From NCBI RefSeq assembly GCF_004519405.1, contig NZ_SGWI01000001.1, positions 1,178,001-1,242,000 on the forward strand: a stretch of DNA of 64,000 bases. The letters are read 5' to 3'. This document shows positions 25,021-35,600 of this stretch, in pieces (position 1 is the first letter of the stretch; the number at the start of each line of letters is the position of its first letter). The position numbers were made by a program, and so were the translations under genes. The stretch comes from Pseudomonas sp. BCA17 (GTDB lineage: Bacteria > Pseudomonadota > Gammaproteobacteria > Pseudomonadales > Pseudomonadaceae). Under the pieces are notes generated by a model. That model had not been told where the DNA came from, did not search any database, and saw only the letters and a program-made list of their open reading frames with translations.

Positions 25021-27472
25021 GGGCAAAGGTCCTCAATAAGTCCGCCGGGCGGCTGCGATACAACTGCCACAGAGGCCAGGCCGATGCGAGCAACGTCGCG
25101 AGCATCGCCAACCCCAACAATTGCACAAGCTGCCCCGGGAACACCTGCAAAGGCAGGCGCCAGCCGAACGCCTGCACATTGATGACGGCGTCCAGGCACC
25201 ACGCCAGCAGCAGCCCCAAGGGCAATGCCAGGATCAACGTGAGGACCGCCAGCAACCAGGTCTGGCCCAGATTGAGCAACATCAATTGCCTGCGCGTCAC
25301 CCCCAGCGCCCACAGCGGTGCGAGCTGGCCGAGGCGGCTTTGGCTCTGGGTCAGCAGGCTGATGAACAGCGCCACACCCGCGACGCCCAGGGTGAGGCTG
25401 TTCAGCGCGGCGGTAGCGGCGAAGGTGCGTTCGAAGACCTGGCTGGACCAGCCCTTGAGTTGCTGTTGGTCGACAATACGGCTGTCCTCGAGGCCAAATT
25501 CGCGTTGTACCGCATGCACCAGCGGCGCCACGTTGTGCGGTGCCACGCGCAGGTTGAAGCGTGCAGGCGAGAGCGTCGGCCAATGCGCCAACAGGTGCTG
25601 TGCGTTGACCAGCAGATGGCCCTTGGGGTTGCCGTAGTCGGCGTATATCCCCACCACCCTGGGCGACCAAAGACCGTGTGGTGTTGGGATATCAACGGTG
25701 TCGCGCAACTGCACCTTCAGGCGCCGCGCCAATTGCTCGCTGAGCATCAGGCTGTCGTCCTGCAGCAAGCGGTCCCACGGTTCGCTCACCGCTTCCAGCA
25801 AGGGCCAGTGCTGACGATAAGTCGGGTCGTCGACCACGCCGAATACATCCGCCGGCCAGCCTTGCAATTGCACCGCGACCTGCCAGGTGGGCAACACGGT
25901 CTGTACCAGCGCCTGCTGCGCTAACCACGTACCCAGTTGCGACGCCTGGGTCGGGTTTTGCGGGTTGATGTACAGCTCGGCGGTCAGGCGTTGTTCCAGC
26001 CAGTTATTGAAGGTCTGGCGAAACCCTGAGGTCATCGAGCCCGCGCCGATGTTCGCCGCCAGGGCCAACAGCAACGCCATCAGCGCCAGGCTCAATGCCG
26101 GCAACTGCTGGCGACAATCGGCGAGAAACCATTGGCCGAGTACTGAACGGCTACGCCCCAGCACCGCCTTCAACAATCCATTGAGCAGCACCGGCAATCC
26201 CAGCGCAGCGCCCAGCAGCAACGCCGCCATCAGCACAAAGCCGGCAGCCAGGCTGTCGCCCAACCACAGCGCCAGCAGCGCAATGATCAGCGTCCCGCCG
26301 GCGACCCATCCCTGGCGTCGCAGCCAACGCCCATGGGCCTCGTGCCAGGCCTGGGCATTGGCCAACGCCAGCAATGGTAGCCGCGCAGCCCGCCACAGGC
26401 TGCCGGCGCCGGCCAGCAAGGCCCCCAGCAGGCTCAAGCCCAACCCGCTCAACCACCACACCGGGCTCAGGCTCAGTTGCCCCGCCACTTCGGCGCCGTA
26501 CAGCCCGCGCAAACTGGCGGCCACATCCGGCAGCAACAGGCTGGCCAGCAGGTAACCACTGGCAACACCCAACCCACCTCCGAATAACGACAGCACGCCG
26601 AGTTCCACCCCCAGGCTGACCAGCAACATGCGCACGCTGCTGCCGCAGGCGCGCAAAGTGCGCAGCAGGCCACGGCGCTGTTCCAGGGCCAGGCCGATGG
26701 CGGCGTGGACGATAAACAACCCCACCACAAAGGACAAAAAGCCCAGTGCGTCGAGGTTCAGATGAAAGCTCTCGGTCAGGCGTGCGAGGTTGTTGTCCTC
26801 AGCCTGCTTGAGCTGCAATTCGGCCGGTGGCGTGGGATGAGTCGCGGCGAAGGTTTTATCCAGCAGCAAACGCGACAGCCTTCCGGGCATCGCCAGCAAC
26901 GGTTGGGCATACCCGATATCGGTCAGCAGCATGCCGGGGGCCATGTCCTGCTGCACCTGTAACGGCGGCAGGGCTTGCCCGTCAGCCGTCAGCGGCTGCG
27001 CGCCCTCGTGCAACCCGAGCGCGTGCAGGGTCTGTGGGGCGATCCAGGTGCGCCCCGGCGGGTCGAAGAACGCGCGCATTTGCGCCTGGCTCAAGCGTTG
27101 CCCCGCCACGGCGCCACTGCCGGGCAACGACAATGGCTCAATACCCATCAATTGCAGGCGTTGCTCCTCATGCCCCTTGAGCACCAGCCGCCCCTGCACA
27201 ACCGGAGAAACCGGCCATCCGGCGCGGCGCAATTGGGCAAACAGCGTCTGCGCAAAACCGGCACCGTCCGGTGCGCTCAAACTGGCCAGGGGTTCCCCTC
27301 CGATCAATTGGCTGGCACGCGCATAGCTGTCCCGCGCCTGGCTGTTGAGCGCCTGCACCCCAGTCAATAACGCAGTGGCCAGCCACAAACCGGTGAGCAC
27401 GCTGAAGAACTGCACGGGATGACGCCGCCAATGGCTCAGCAGGGCGCGCAACGTCCAATAAAACACGGCCAT
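25010..27472 (-). CDS. ABC transporter permease of the FtsX/MacB-LolC fold
   Basis: An 820-residue permease with a first membrane helix at the N-terminus (FFSVLTGLWLATALLTGVQ), a large periplasmic part, and further helix clusters near 245-420 and at the C-terminus (LTLGVAGVALFISLLTQSQ, and LLGLAMLATLLASAWPLW). Two FtsX-like permease modules are present in one chain. It lies one base after the ATPase gene and overlaps the AttH-type lipoprotein gene. By analogy with LolCDE and MacB it probably moves a lipophilic or lipoprotein-like substrate out of the inner membrane rather than importing one. Confidence 0.87.
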   Translation of the reverse strand: MAVFYWTLRALLSHWRRHPVQFFSVLTGLWLATALLTGVQALNSQARDSYARASQLIGGEPLASLSAPDGAGFAQTLFAQLRRAGWPVSPVVQGRLVLKGHEEQRLQLMGIEPLSLPGSGAVAGQRLSQAQMRAFFDPPGRTWIAPQTLHALGLHEGAQPLTADGQALPPLQVQQDMAPGMLLTDIGYAQPLLAMPGRLSRLLLDKTFAATHPTPPAELQLKQAEDNNLARLTESFHLNLDALGFLSFVVGLFIVHAAIGLALEQRRGLLRTLRACGSSVRMLLVSLGVELGVLSLFGGGLGVASGYLLASLLLPDVAASLRGLYGAEVAGQLSLSPVWWLSGLGLSLLGALLAGAGSLWRAARLPLLALANAQAWHEAHGRWLRRQGWVAGGTLIIALLALWLGDSLAAGFVLMAALLLGAALGLPVLLNGLLKAVLGRSRSVLGQWFLADCRQQLPALSLALMALLLALAANIGAGSMTSGFRQTFNNWLEQRLTAELYINPQNPTQASQLGTWLAQQALVQTVLPTWQVAVQLQGWPADVFGVVDDPTYRQHWPLLEAVSEPWDRLLQDDSLMLSEQLARRLKVQLRDTVDIPTPHGLWSPRVVGIYADYGNPKGHLLVNAQHLLAHWPTLSPARFNLRVAPHNVAPLVHAVQREFGLEDSRIVDQQQLKGWSSQVFERTFAATAALNSLTLGVAGVALFISLLTQSQSRLGQLAPLWALGVTRRQLMLLNLGQTWLLAVLTLILALPLGLLLAWCLDAVINVQAFGWRLPLQVFPGQLVQLLGLAMLATLLASAWPLWQLYRSRPADLLRTFAHED

Positions 27473-27473
27473 C

Positions 27474-28142
27474 TCAGCGGGCGTCCGTCGGCACGACGCG
27501 GCCGCGATGCAACACCACCTGCTGATCGAGTCGGGCGGCGATGCGTGGGCTGTGGGTGACCATCAACAGGCTGGTCGGGCTGTCGCGCAGCAGGTCCAGG
27601 AGCAATTGCAGAACCTCGTCGCTGGTGGCTTCGTCCAGATTGCCGGTCGGCTCATCGGCCAGCAGTAAGCCCGGTCGAGAAGCCAGCGCACGCCCCACCG
27701 CGACCCGTTGTTGTTGGCCGCCGGACAATTGCTCCGGGTAACGCTTGAGCAAGTCGCCCAGCCCCAGGCGCTCTATCAACTGCGCCTGCCAATGCGGGTC
27801 AAGACGCCCAGCCAGGCGCGCTTGGAACGCCAGGTTGTCCTCTACGCGCAAACTGCCGATCAAGTTGAACTGCTGGAACACCAGGCCGATTTCGGTTCGA
27901 CGCCAATGAGCCAGTTGCCCTTCACTGAGTTGCTCCAGGCGCTGTCCGCCGATTTCAATACTGCCCGAGTCCACGCGATCCAGACCGGCTATCAGGTGCA
28001 GCAAGGTACTTTTTCCACTGCCCGACTCGCCCATCAGCGCCAGGCTGCTACGCTCCTTCAGGTACAGGTCCACACCCGCCAGCACCGTCAATGGTCCCTG
28101 GGGCGTGGCGTAGTTTTTGCGAACACCTTGCACCTGCAACAT
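27474..28142 (-). CDS. ABC transporter ATP-binding protein (LolD/MacB type)
   Basis: A 222-residue ATPase with Walker A GESGSGKST, signature [15 protein letters not shown] and Walker B LLLADEPTGNLD. The start was placed at MLQVQGVRKNYATPQ; the open frame extends 39 codons upstream without family similarity. It is the first gene of the operon with the FtsX-like permease and the AttH-like lipoprotein. Together they make a mechanotransmission-type ABC system. Confidence 0.9.
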   Translation of the reverse strand: MLQVQGVRKNYATPQGPLTVLAGVDLYLKERSSLALMGESGSGKSTLLHLIAGLDRVDSGSIEIGGQRLEQLSEGQLAHWRRTEIGLVFQQFNLIGSLRVEDNLAFQARLAGRLDPHWQAQLIERLGLGDLLKRYPEQLSGGQQQRVAVGRALASRPGLLLADEPTGNLDEATSDEVLQLLLDLLRDSPTSLLMVTHSPRIAARLDQQVVLHRGRVVPTDAR

Positions 28143-28415
28143 AAGAACGCTCGTTTGAAGGATTCCAAACGAGAATAACGGCTGCCTGCATGCCCCACGC
28201 AAATTTTTCACATGGATTTCACCGCTTGCCCACCCTCGCCTCTCTAAATTACCCGTCAAGCGTCAACTGCCGGCAACTTGTTAGTTGCCAGCATCGACCC
28301 TTCTTAACATCTACGTGTTCAGCTAAAAGACAGCAGCGCTGTGACAGGCTTTTGCCCCATTACGGGCACCTGCCAGTTAGTTGCGCCTGTTTTATACAAC
28401 ACAACAATAGTGCCG

Positions 28416-29099
28416 ATGGTGAACAGCGTGGCTGACGTGACCCTGAGCAAATCCCAATCCAATGGGGCAATGTTAAAGCGCTTGAAAAAAATCCGGCTGC
28501 CATTGGCTGGCATCGCGGTCATCGGCCTGCTGCTGGCCGGCTTTCTGTTCTGGCCAAAATCACCCACAGACCTTGGTGTCGGCAACCGCCTGGTGACCTC
28601 CGGGGTCCTGGCCAGTTGGCGCAACGGCGACCTGATCGTACTGGTGCGTCATGAAGAACGCTGTGATCGCTCCAGCAACCCCTGTTTCGGCCCGGCTGAT
28701 GGCCTGACGATCATCGGCACCCAGCAGGCGGCCAAACTGGGCAAAGCCTTCATTTCCCTGGGCATGGAGGGTACCGATGTGTTGGCCAGCCCGACCACGC
28801 GTACCGCCCAGACCTCGCAGTTCATGTTCGGCAAGACCACGTTGTCGCCGGGCCCCCTGGCCATCTGCGGCGAGGCCATGGGCGAAGAAGCACTCACCCA
28901 CAAGCAACCTGGCCGCAACTTGATGCTGATCACTCACAGTGCCTGCATGAGCGACCTCCAGACCGCCCTGGGTTACCCCCGTGCCGATGCGGCCGAATAC
29001 GGCAGCGCGCTGTTTGTGCAGGTATTGCCAAACGGCAAGCTCAAGGCGGTGGGTACCATGAAAACCGAGGAATGGGCGGCGGCTCTGAAACAACTTTAA
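28416..29099 (+). CDS. Membrane-anchored histidine phosphatase (Ais/PmrG-like)
   Basis: A 227-residue protein with one N-terminal membrane helix (LPLAGIAVIGLLLAGFLFW) and a histidine-phosphatase domain: the phospho-acceptor motif LIVLVRHEERCDRSSNPC and the second catalytic His in MLITHSACMSDL. The RHxERCD form is that of the Ais/PmrG lipopolysaccharide core phosphatases, so an envelope sugar phosphate is the likely substrate. It precedes two ArnT-type glycosyltransferases. The start is uncertain: no good ribosome site is seen, and an ATG at 28470 (MLKRLKKIRLPLAG) or a GTG at 28341 are alternatives. Confidence 0.75.
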   Translation: MVNSVADVTLSKSQSNGAMLKRLKKIRLPLAGIAVIGLLLAGFLFWPKSPTDLGVGNRLVTSGVLASWRNGDLIVLVRHEERCDRSSNPCFGPADGLTIIGTQQAAKLGKAFISLGMEGTDVLASPTTRTAQTSQFMFGKTTLSPGPLAICGEAMGEEALTHKQPGRNLMLITHSACMSDLQTALGYPRADAAEYGSALFVQVLPNGKLKAVGTMKTEEWAAALKQL

Positions 29100-29283
29100 A
29101 TACACTTTTTTACATGTCGGTGCCTGTCGTGTTCAGCCAAACGACAGCCCTGTTCTGGCATGTTTAATCGCGCCCGTTAGTTAAGGACGTTATGACTTTC
29201 TCCAACCGCTTAGTGAACATTGTGATGCTTTGTTCTATGAATTCATTACACTCAGTGCCCTCCATTAAACGTCAAGGAGCGAC

Positions 29284-30945
29284 GTGTTCGTGACCCGGTT
29301 GAAACCTCTCCCCCTGCTTTTACTCGGCTTTGCCATTTTCTTTCTGTTGCCGCTGGGCTTTCACGGTCTGTGGATTCCGGATGAGGCCCGCTATGGCCAG
29401 GTGAGCCAGGAAATGCTCATGAGCGGCAACTGGGTGGCGCCGCACTTCATGGGCGTGCGTTATTTCGAAAAGCCGGCCGGCGGTTATTGGCTGATCGCCC
29501 TCGGCCAGGCGGTGTTTGGCGAAAACCTGTTCGGTGTGCGCATCGCCTCGGTCCTCACCTCGGGCCTGAGTGTATTGCTGGCCTACTTGCTTGCCCGCCG
29601 TCTGTGGAATGATCCACGCAAGAGCTTCGCCTGCGCCCTGCTCTACATGAGCTTTGGCCTGGTGGCCGGGCAGGCGGGGTACTCCAACCTCGATCCCCAA
29701 TTCACGTTCTGGGTCAACCTGAGCCTGGTTGCCCTGTGGTTTGCCCTGGGTAACCGCACCACTCGCGGCCGGCTCGGGGCGTGGGCATTGCTGGGCGTCG
29801 CCTGCGGCATGGGTTTCATGACCAAAGGCTTTTTGGCGTGGCTGTTGCCCGTCCTGATCGCCGTGCCTTACCTGGTCTGGCAGCGCCGTGTGGGTGAGCT
29901 GTTGCGCTATGGCCCGCTGGCGGTGCTGGTCGCCACGGTGGTGTGCCTGCCCTGGGTGCTGGCGGTTCACCTGAAGGAACCTGACTTCTGGCGCTTCTTC
30001 TTCTGGCACGAGCATATCCGCCGCTTCGCCGCCGACAACGCCCAGCATGCGCGGCCGATCTGGTTCTTCCTGCCGATCATGGTGGTGGCGTGCCTGCCCT
30101 GGTCGGCGCTGCTGCCGGCAACCCTGATCAAGGCCTGGAAGGAAAAAGGCCAGCCGGCGATTGCCTTCCTCGCCTTGTGGATGTTGCTGCCATTGGGCTT
30201 CTTCAGCCTGAGCAAGGGCAAGCTGCCGACCTACATCATGCCGTGCCTGCTGCCCCTGGCCCTGTTGATGGGCCACGCGTTGATCGACCTCGTCAAGCAA
30301 GGCAAGACACGCTCGATCCTGGTCAACGGTGTGGTCAACTTCCTGATCGGCCTGACGGCGATGGTGGCGCTGATCTACCTGCAAGTCAGCAACCCGGTGT
30401 ACGGCAACAGCCACGCCGAGATGTTCAGCCTGTCCCTGACCTTTATCGTGCTGCTGGGCTGGATTCTGGCCAACCTGCTGCAAGTGGTTCGCCCACTCAC
30501 ATTGTGGGCCATGCCGGCCCTGGGCATCGGCTTGCTGGTGGCGCTGTTGCCGGCGGGTATGCCGGCGATGATCACCGACACCGAAATGCCCGACCAGTTC
30601 GTGGCGGAGCATCTGGATGAATTGCAACAAACCCATGCTTTGCTGAGCAACGAATTGGGCTCGGCATCGGCGTTGTCGTGGCGCCTGCGTCGCCCGGAAG
30701 TGGCGTTTTATGACACCGAGGGCGAGTTGCGCTACGGCCTGCAATATGCCGACTCGGTGCACCGCAAGGTCGACCTGGCCAGTGTCCAGGGCTGGTTGGC
30801 CGATGCGCGTAAACAGGGCTCGGTCGGCGTGCTGATGCGGGTCAAGAGCACCAGTGAACATATTGAAGAAGGGCAATTGCCACCGGGTGGCAAGCGCTAT
30901 CGCAAGGGCGACCTGCTTCTGATCGTTTACCCACAGCAACCTTAA
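29284..30945 (+). CDS. arnT: ArnT-type lipid A aminoarabinose transferase (GT39/83)
   Basis: A 553-residue polytopic inner-membrane glycosyltransferase. The start is a GTG with a strong AAGGAG six bases before. The N-terminal segments [16 protein letters not shown] and [12 protein letters not shown], and later [26 protein letters not shown] and [12 protein letters not shown], align with ArnT, which moves 4-amino-4-deoxy-arabinose from undecaprenyl phosphate to lipid A and lowers polymyxin binding. The remaining arn genes are not next to it, so the donor must be made elsewhere in the genome or a different sugar is used. Confidence 0.85.
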   Translation: MFVTRLKPLPLLLLGFAIFFLLPLGFHGLWIPDEARYGQVSQEMLMSGNWVAPHFMGVRYFEKPAGGYWLIALGQAVFGENLFGVRIASVLTSGLSVLLAYLLARRLWNDPRKSFACALLYMSFGLVAGQAGYSNLDPQFTFWVNLSLVALWFALGNRTTRGRLGAWALLGVACGMGFMTKGFLAWLLPVLIAVPYLVWQRRVGELLRYGPLAVLVATVVCLPWVLAVHLKEPDFWRFFFWHEHIRRFAADNAQHARPIWFFLPIMVVACLPWSALLPATLIKAWKEKGQPAIAFLALWMLLPLGFFSLSKGKLPTYIMPCLLPLALLMGHALIDLVKQGKTRSILVNGVVNFLIGLTAMVALIYLQVSNPVYGNSHAEMFSLSLTFIVLLGWILANLLQVVRPLTLWAMPALGIGLLVALLPAGMPAMITDTEMPDQFVAEHLDELQQTHALLSNELGSASALSWRLRRPEVAFYDTEGELRYGLQYADSVHRKVDLASVQGWLADARKQGSVGVLMRVKSTSEHIEEGQLPPGGKRYRKGDLLLIVYPQQP

Positions 30946-30971
30946 TGCAGCGCCTGCCACAGGAAGATCCC

Positions 30972-32498
30972 ATGAGTTTCTGGAAAACCGAACGTGGCGC
31001 GCTGGTGCTGCTGCTGAGCGTTTCCGCCCTGCTCCTGTTGCTCGGGCTGGGCGCGCGCGACCTGTGGGGGCCGGAAACCCGCTGGGCCAACATCACCTTG
31101 CAGATGCTGCAAAGTGGCGACTACTTCGACCCCTACCTCAAGGGCACGCCGTATTACGACAAACCCCTGCCCTCCTACTGGCTGATCACCGGCTTTGCCA
31201 ACCTGATGGGGGGCCTGGGCCCTTGGTCGTTGCGACTGTCGTCGGTCATCTCCGCCTGGTTGAGCATCTGGCTGGTGTACCTGATCGGCGAGCGCCTGTT
31301 CCGCAAGGGCACCGGGTTGATTGCCGGCTGGATGCTCGCCACTACGTTCTACTTCCTGTTCTGGGCCCGTGTGGCCACGGCAGACGTGCTGACGGTGTGC
31401 GGCGTGCTGGCGGCCGTCTGGTGGTACTGGCGCGGGCCGGATGACACGCGCCTGGGCCGCTACACCGTATTTTTCCTGCTGCTGGCGGCAACGTCCCTGT
31501 TCAAAGGTTTGATCGGTTTCGTATTGCCGGGCCTGGTGCTGTTGCCGCACCTGCTCACTGAGCACCGCTACAAGCGCCACCTCAACCTGCGCCTGCCGGT
31601 AGCCATCGTTATCGCAGCGGGGTTCTACGCCATTCCGTTTGTGTTGTCCCACCTTTACGGCGCACCGACCTACGGCGCCAGCGGCCTGGAGCTGGTGTTC
31701 CGCGAAAACGTGGTGCGTTTCTTCGATCCCTTCGACCATATGGGTCCGATCTACACCTACCTGATCTACCTGCCGGTCTACACCCTGCCGTGGGCGCCGT
31801 GCTGGTTGCTGGGCCTGTGGCTGGCCGTGCGCAACTGGCGGCAGACGCCACCGAATGTGCGCTGGCTGGTGTGGGGCCTGGGCCTCTTGTTCATGTTCTT
31901 CACCGCCAGCGGCAGCCGGCGCAGTTACTACGTGCTGCCACTGGTGCCGTTCGCCCAGTTGCTGGCCGCCTGGTGGTTGAGCGAGCGCCTGGAGAACAAG
32001 CAGGCCAGTTGGCCACGCTGGCAAAAAGGTTTTGGTTTCACCGCCGGTTTGCTGCTGTTGGTGCTTGGCGTGATCTACCCATGGACCACCGGCAACGGCG
32101 GCGTGACCCGTTTCGCCGAGGACGTGCAGGCCGAGGCCGTCAAAACCGCGCCGTGGAACCAATGGCAGTTGGTGTTGGTGGAAGTGGACAACAAGCTGCC
32201 GATGTACCTGCAAAAAGACATGCCAAACGGCAAACCGTTCTACTACGTCAGCGAAACCCAGGACTTCCCGCGCCAAGGCGACAGCGCCGCGTTCATGGCC
32301 TGGCTGAAAAAAACCAGCGGCCAGGACTTCGACCCGCAACACACGATCATCCTCGCGCAGTATTCCAAGGAAGACCCGACGCCGCTGGCATTTCTGGGAG
32401 CGGACCATCAGGTCATCACCACCCAGCCGGACAATGGCGAGCGACTGTTCCAGAAGCGCTCGGGGGGGAGTGTCGCGTTTGTTCCCGCGCGTCAGTAG
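30972..32498 (+). CDS. Second GT39-family glycosyltransferase (ArnT/PMT-like)
   Basis: A 508-residue polytopic protein, with the start ATG behind AGGAAG. It shares the family layout with the preceding gene: GPETRWANITLQML replaces the [14 protein letters not shown] segment, and TPYYDKPLPSYWLI replaces the YFEKP segment. About ten hydrophobic helices are followed by a soluble C-terminal domain. It lies 27 bases after arnT, so co-transcription is likely. The acceptor and sugar are unknown; divergence from arnT in the conserved loop argues against a simple duplicate with the same job. Confidence 0.8.
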   Translation: MSFWKTERGALVLLLSVSALLLLLGLGARDLWGPETRWANITLQMLQSGDYFDPYLKGTPYYDKPLPSYWLITGFANLMGGLGPWSLRLSSVISAWLSIWLVYLIGERLFRKGTGLIAGWMLATTFYFLFWARVATADVLTVCGVLAAVWWYWRGPDDTRLGRYTVFFLLLAATSLFKGLIGFVLPGLVLLPHLLTEHRYKRHLNLRLPVAIVIAAGFYAIPFVLSHLYGAPTYGASGLELVFRENVVRFFDPFDHMGPIYTYLIYLPVYTLPWAPCWLLGLWLAVRNWRQTPPNVRWLVWGLGLLFMFFTASGSRRSYYVLPLVPFAQLLAAWWLSERLENKQASWPRWQKGFGFTAGLLLLVLGVIYPWTTGNGGVTRFAEDVQAEAVKTAPWNQWQLVLVEVDNKLPMYLQKDMPNGKPFYYVSETQDFPRQGDSAAFMAWLKKTSGQDFDPQHTIILAQYSKEDPTPLAFLGADHQVITTQPDNGERLFQKRSGGSVAFVPARQ

Positions 32499-32510
32499 CG
32501 CGCAATCATA

Positions 32511-32585
32511 AGACGGCTTGCTCCCGATGACGGAGTGTCAGCATCCGATGTATCAGCTGACCACCGCCATCGCGAGCGAGCCCCA
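32511..32585. repeat. Degenerate REPIN
   Basis: GGCTTGCTCCCGATGACGG, then a GTCAGC...GCTGAC inner pair, then a decayed right arm (ATCGCGAGCGAGCC). The layout is the same as in the REPIN at 54565, but mutated. It lies in the convergent gap between the second GT39 gene and the lipopeptide synthetase. Confidence 0.45.
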
Positions 32586-32610
32586 TCCCACGCCGTCCAC
32601 ATGCCAACGC

Positions 32611-35600
32611 TTATATCCGGCGGCGCCGGTCGAGTTGCGGGATGGCGGTTTGGGGCACCTCCACGCGTTGCACTCGAGCCACTGTACGTGCCGCCAGTTG
32701 CGCCAGGGTCGGCTGGCTGAACAAGGTGCGTGCGTCCACTTCCAACCCCGCCTTGCGCAGGCGTGCGACCAGGCTCACCGCCAGTAAGGAATGCCCGCCC
32801 AGTTCAAAGAAATGGTCGTGGCGCCCTACCCGTTCCAGCTTCAAGACATCGGCCCAGATGCCCGCCATCACGGTTTCCACCTCGCCCTGCGGCGGCTCAT
32901 AGGCACGACTGAGCACGGCATCCACCCCCGGTTCCGGCAGGGCCTTGCGGTCGAGTTTACCGGCGGGGTTGAGGGGCAATTCATCCAATTGCACAAAGGC
33001 CGCCGGCACCATGTATTCCGGCAATTGCTCCAGTACATGGGCACGCAAGGCTTCCAGGCTCGGCGCCGGGCCACGCAGGGTGAAGTAGGCGACCAGACGT
33101 TCATCGCGAATCAGCACGACCACTTCACGCAACGCCGGGTGCGCCACCAGGCACGCTTCGATTTCACCCAACTCCAGGCGCACGCCGCGCAGCTTGACCT
33201 GAAAATCGTTGCGCCCCAGAAACTCCAGGTTGCCATCCGGCAGGTAACGCACCAGATCGCCAGTACGGTACAGCCGGTCACCGGGCACGAATGGGCTCTC
33301 GATAAAGCGCTCGGCGGTCATTTGCTCCAGCCCCAGGTAGCCGCGTGCTACGCCGACGCCACCGATGTGTAACTGGCCGCTGACCCCCAGTGGTACCGGT
33401 CTGTCGTGCTCATCCAGCACATAGAGACGGGTATTGCTGATTGCCCGTCCGATCGGCAGTTGCACGGCAGGCACTGGTGCGCCGGGCTCCAGGGTCCAGA
33501 TACAACTGTCGACCGTGGCTTCGGTAGGCCCATAGACGTTGTGCAAGCGCACCTGGGGCAAGCGCGCCTGGACACTGCGGGCCAAGGCTTCAGTCAATTC
33601 GCCGCCGCCGCAAAAGACGTCGGTGAGGCTGCTGCACAATGCCGACTCTTCCAGCTCGAGGAATTGCTGCAACATGGCCGGTACAAATTGGATCACCGTG
33701 ATGTGCTGCTCACGAATCAGCTGAGCCAGGTAAGCCGGTTCGCGATGACCGTCTACCCGCGCCAGCACCAGGCGCATGCCATGGGTCAACGGCCAGAACA
33801 GCTCCCACACCGAGCCATCGAAACTGAACGGAGCCCTTTGCAGCAATGCTCCACCCTCAGCCTCAGGGCACAACCGGGAAGCCCACTGCATCAGGTTGCA
33901 CAGCCCGCGATGCTCGACCATTACGCCTTTTGGCGTCCCGGTGGAGCCGGAGGTATACATCACATAGGCCAGGTTGGCAGCGGTCAAGTCGCCGACCAAG
34001 GGATTGCCGGTCGGGGCCTGGCTCCAGGCACAACGGTCGAAATCGATCACCGGGACCGAGACGTCACCCAGTAACTCGCGCGTAGCTGCGTGTACCAGCA
34101 GCGCTACGGGTTGACTGTCTTTAAGCATGTAGGCCAGGCGTTCGCTCGGGAAGCCTGGATCCAGTGGGACATAGGCGCCCCCCGCCTTGAGAATCGCCAG
34201 CAAGCCCACGACCAGCTCCAACCCGCGCTCGACGCATAACGCCACCCGCGAATCCGGTCGGACCCCACGCTCACGTAGATGGAATGCCAGCTGGTTGGCA
34301 CGCTCGTTGAGCTCGCGGTAGGTCAGTTGGCCTGCGTCGGCTTGCACGGCAATCCCATGGGGAGTATGTCGCGCATGGGCTTCAAACAGGCCTTGCAGGG
34401 TGGCGTTCGTCGGGGAGTCGATTGCGCCGGGGTTCAAACCCAGCACAAGCCTGTGCAGCTCGCTGGCGGGCAACACCGGCACCTCGCTCAAAGGCGTCTG
34501 CGGGTTTTGCTCAAGGGCGTCGACCAGACCGTGCAACACGGTGTCGAGGTAGCCGAGCAAACGTTCGGCGCCCACCTCGCGTGGCGCCATCACCTTGAGA
34601 CGGAACCCGGTCGCGGTATCGTCCACGCTGATCATCAGCGGATAACTGAGGATGTCTTCACTGCTGAGCAAGTCGACGCCCGGCACCAGGTCAAAGCGCT
34701 TGTCGGCGCTTGTATGACGGTAGTTGAGCAGACTGTTGAACAGTGGCGTCGCGCCGCTGCAGCGCTGCGCCAACGCAAGGGACGCTTGCTCGTGCACGAG
34801 CAAGGCGGTTAATTGCGCATGGGTGTCGCCCAACGCACCGACCACGGTTTTCCCGGCCAGGCATGCGCGCAGCGGCAAGGTATTGATAAACATACCCAGT
34901 GCACGGTCGGCGCCCTCGCCCGCCTGCAGGCGCCCCAGCAGCACAGTGCCGAACACCACATCATTGCGGCCCGATACGCAGCCAAGCACCTGGGCCCAGG
35001 CCAGGTGGAACAGGCTGGCGGCGCTCACGCCCAGCTTGCTGGCCTGCGCGCGCAAACGCCGGTTGAGAGAGTCAGCCATCGGTCGTTCGAATGCTTCGAT
35101 TTCAGTGCGGTCGACTTGATGCTCCAGCAAACCGAACGCCAGGGTCGGCTCGCTGACATCCGCCAACCGCTCACGAAAGAACGCCTCGTGGGCGGCCTGC
35201 TGCGCAGGAGAGCGACTCTGCGCCACAACGTTGCGATAAGGCACCGACGGCGGCAGTTGCGCCTGTTGACCGAGCATGTGGGCGCGAATTTCGTTGGCCA
35301 GTACCGTCATCGAGGTGGCGTCATTGACCAGGTGATGAAAGCGTAACCTAGCAATCCAGCGTTGCTGCTGCGGGTCTTCGGCGTACTCCAGGGCCATCAG
35401 CGGCGCCTGGCGCAAATCGAGGGGTACGCGGGGTTCATGCAGCGGCTCGACCCGCAAGTGAGCATGGCGCCACACCACTTGCATCGGCTGCTCGAGGGTG
35501 TCCCACACCAGGCTGGTGCGCAGGATATCGTGGCGGTCGATCACCTGTTGCAGGGCCAGGGCAAACGCGTCCAACTGCTCGCGGCGGGCAAAGCTGAACA

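Noticed and set aside
29320..30960. 546-codon minus-strand frame opposite arnT
   Set aside because: Antisense of a polytopic membrane protein; low-complexity Gln/His/Arg composition and no family features.
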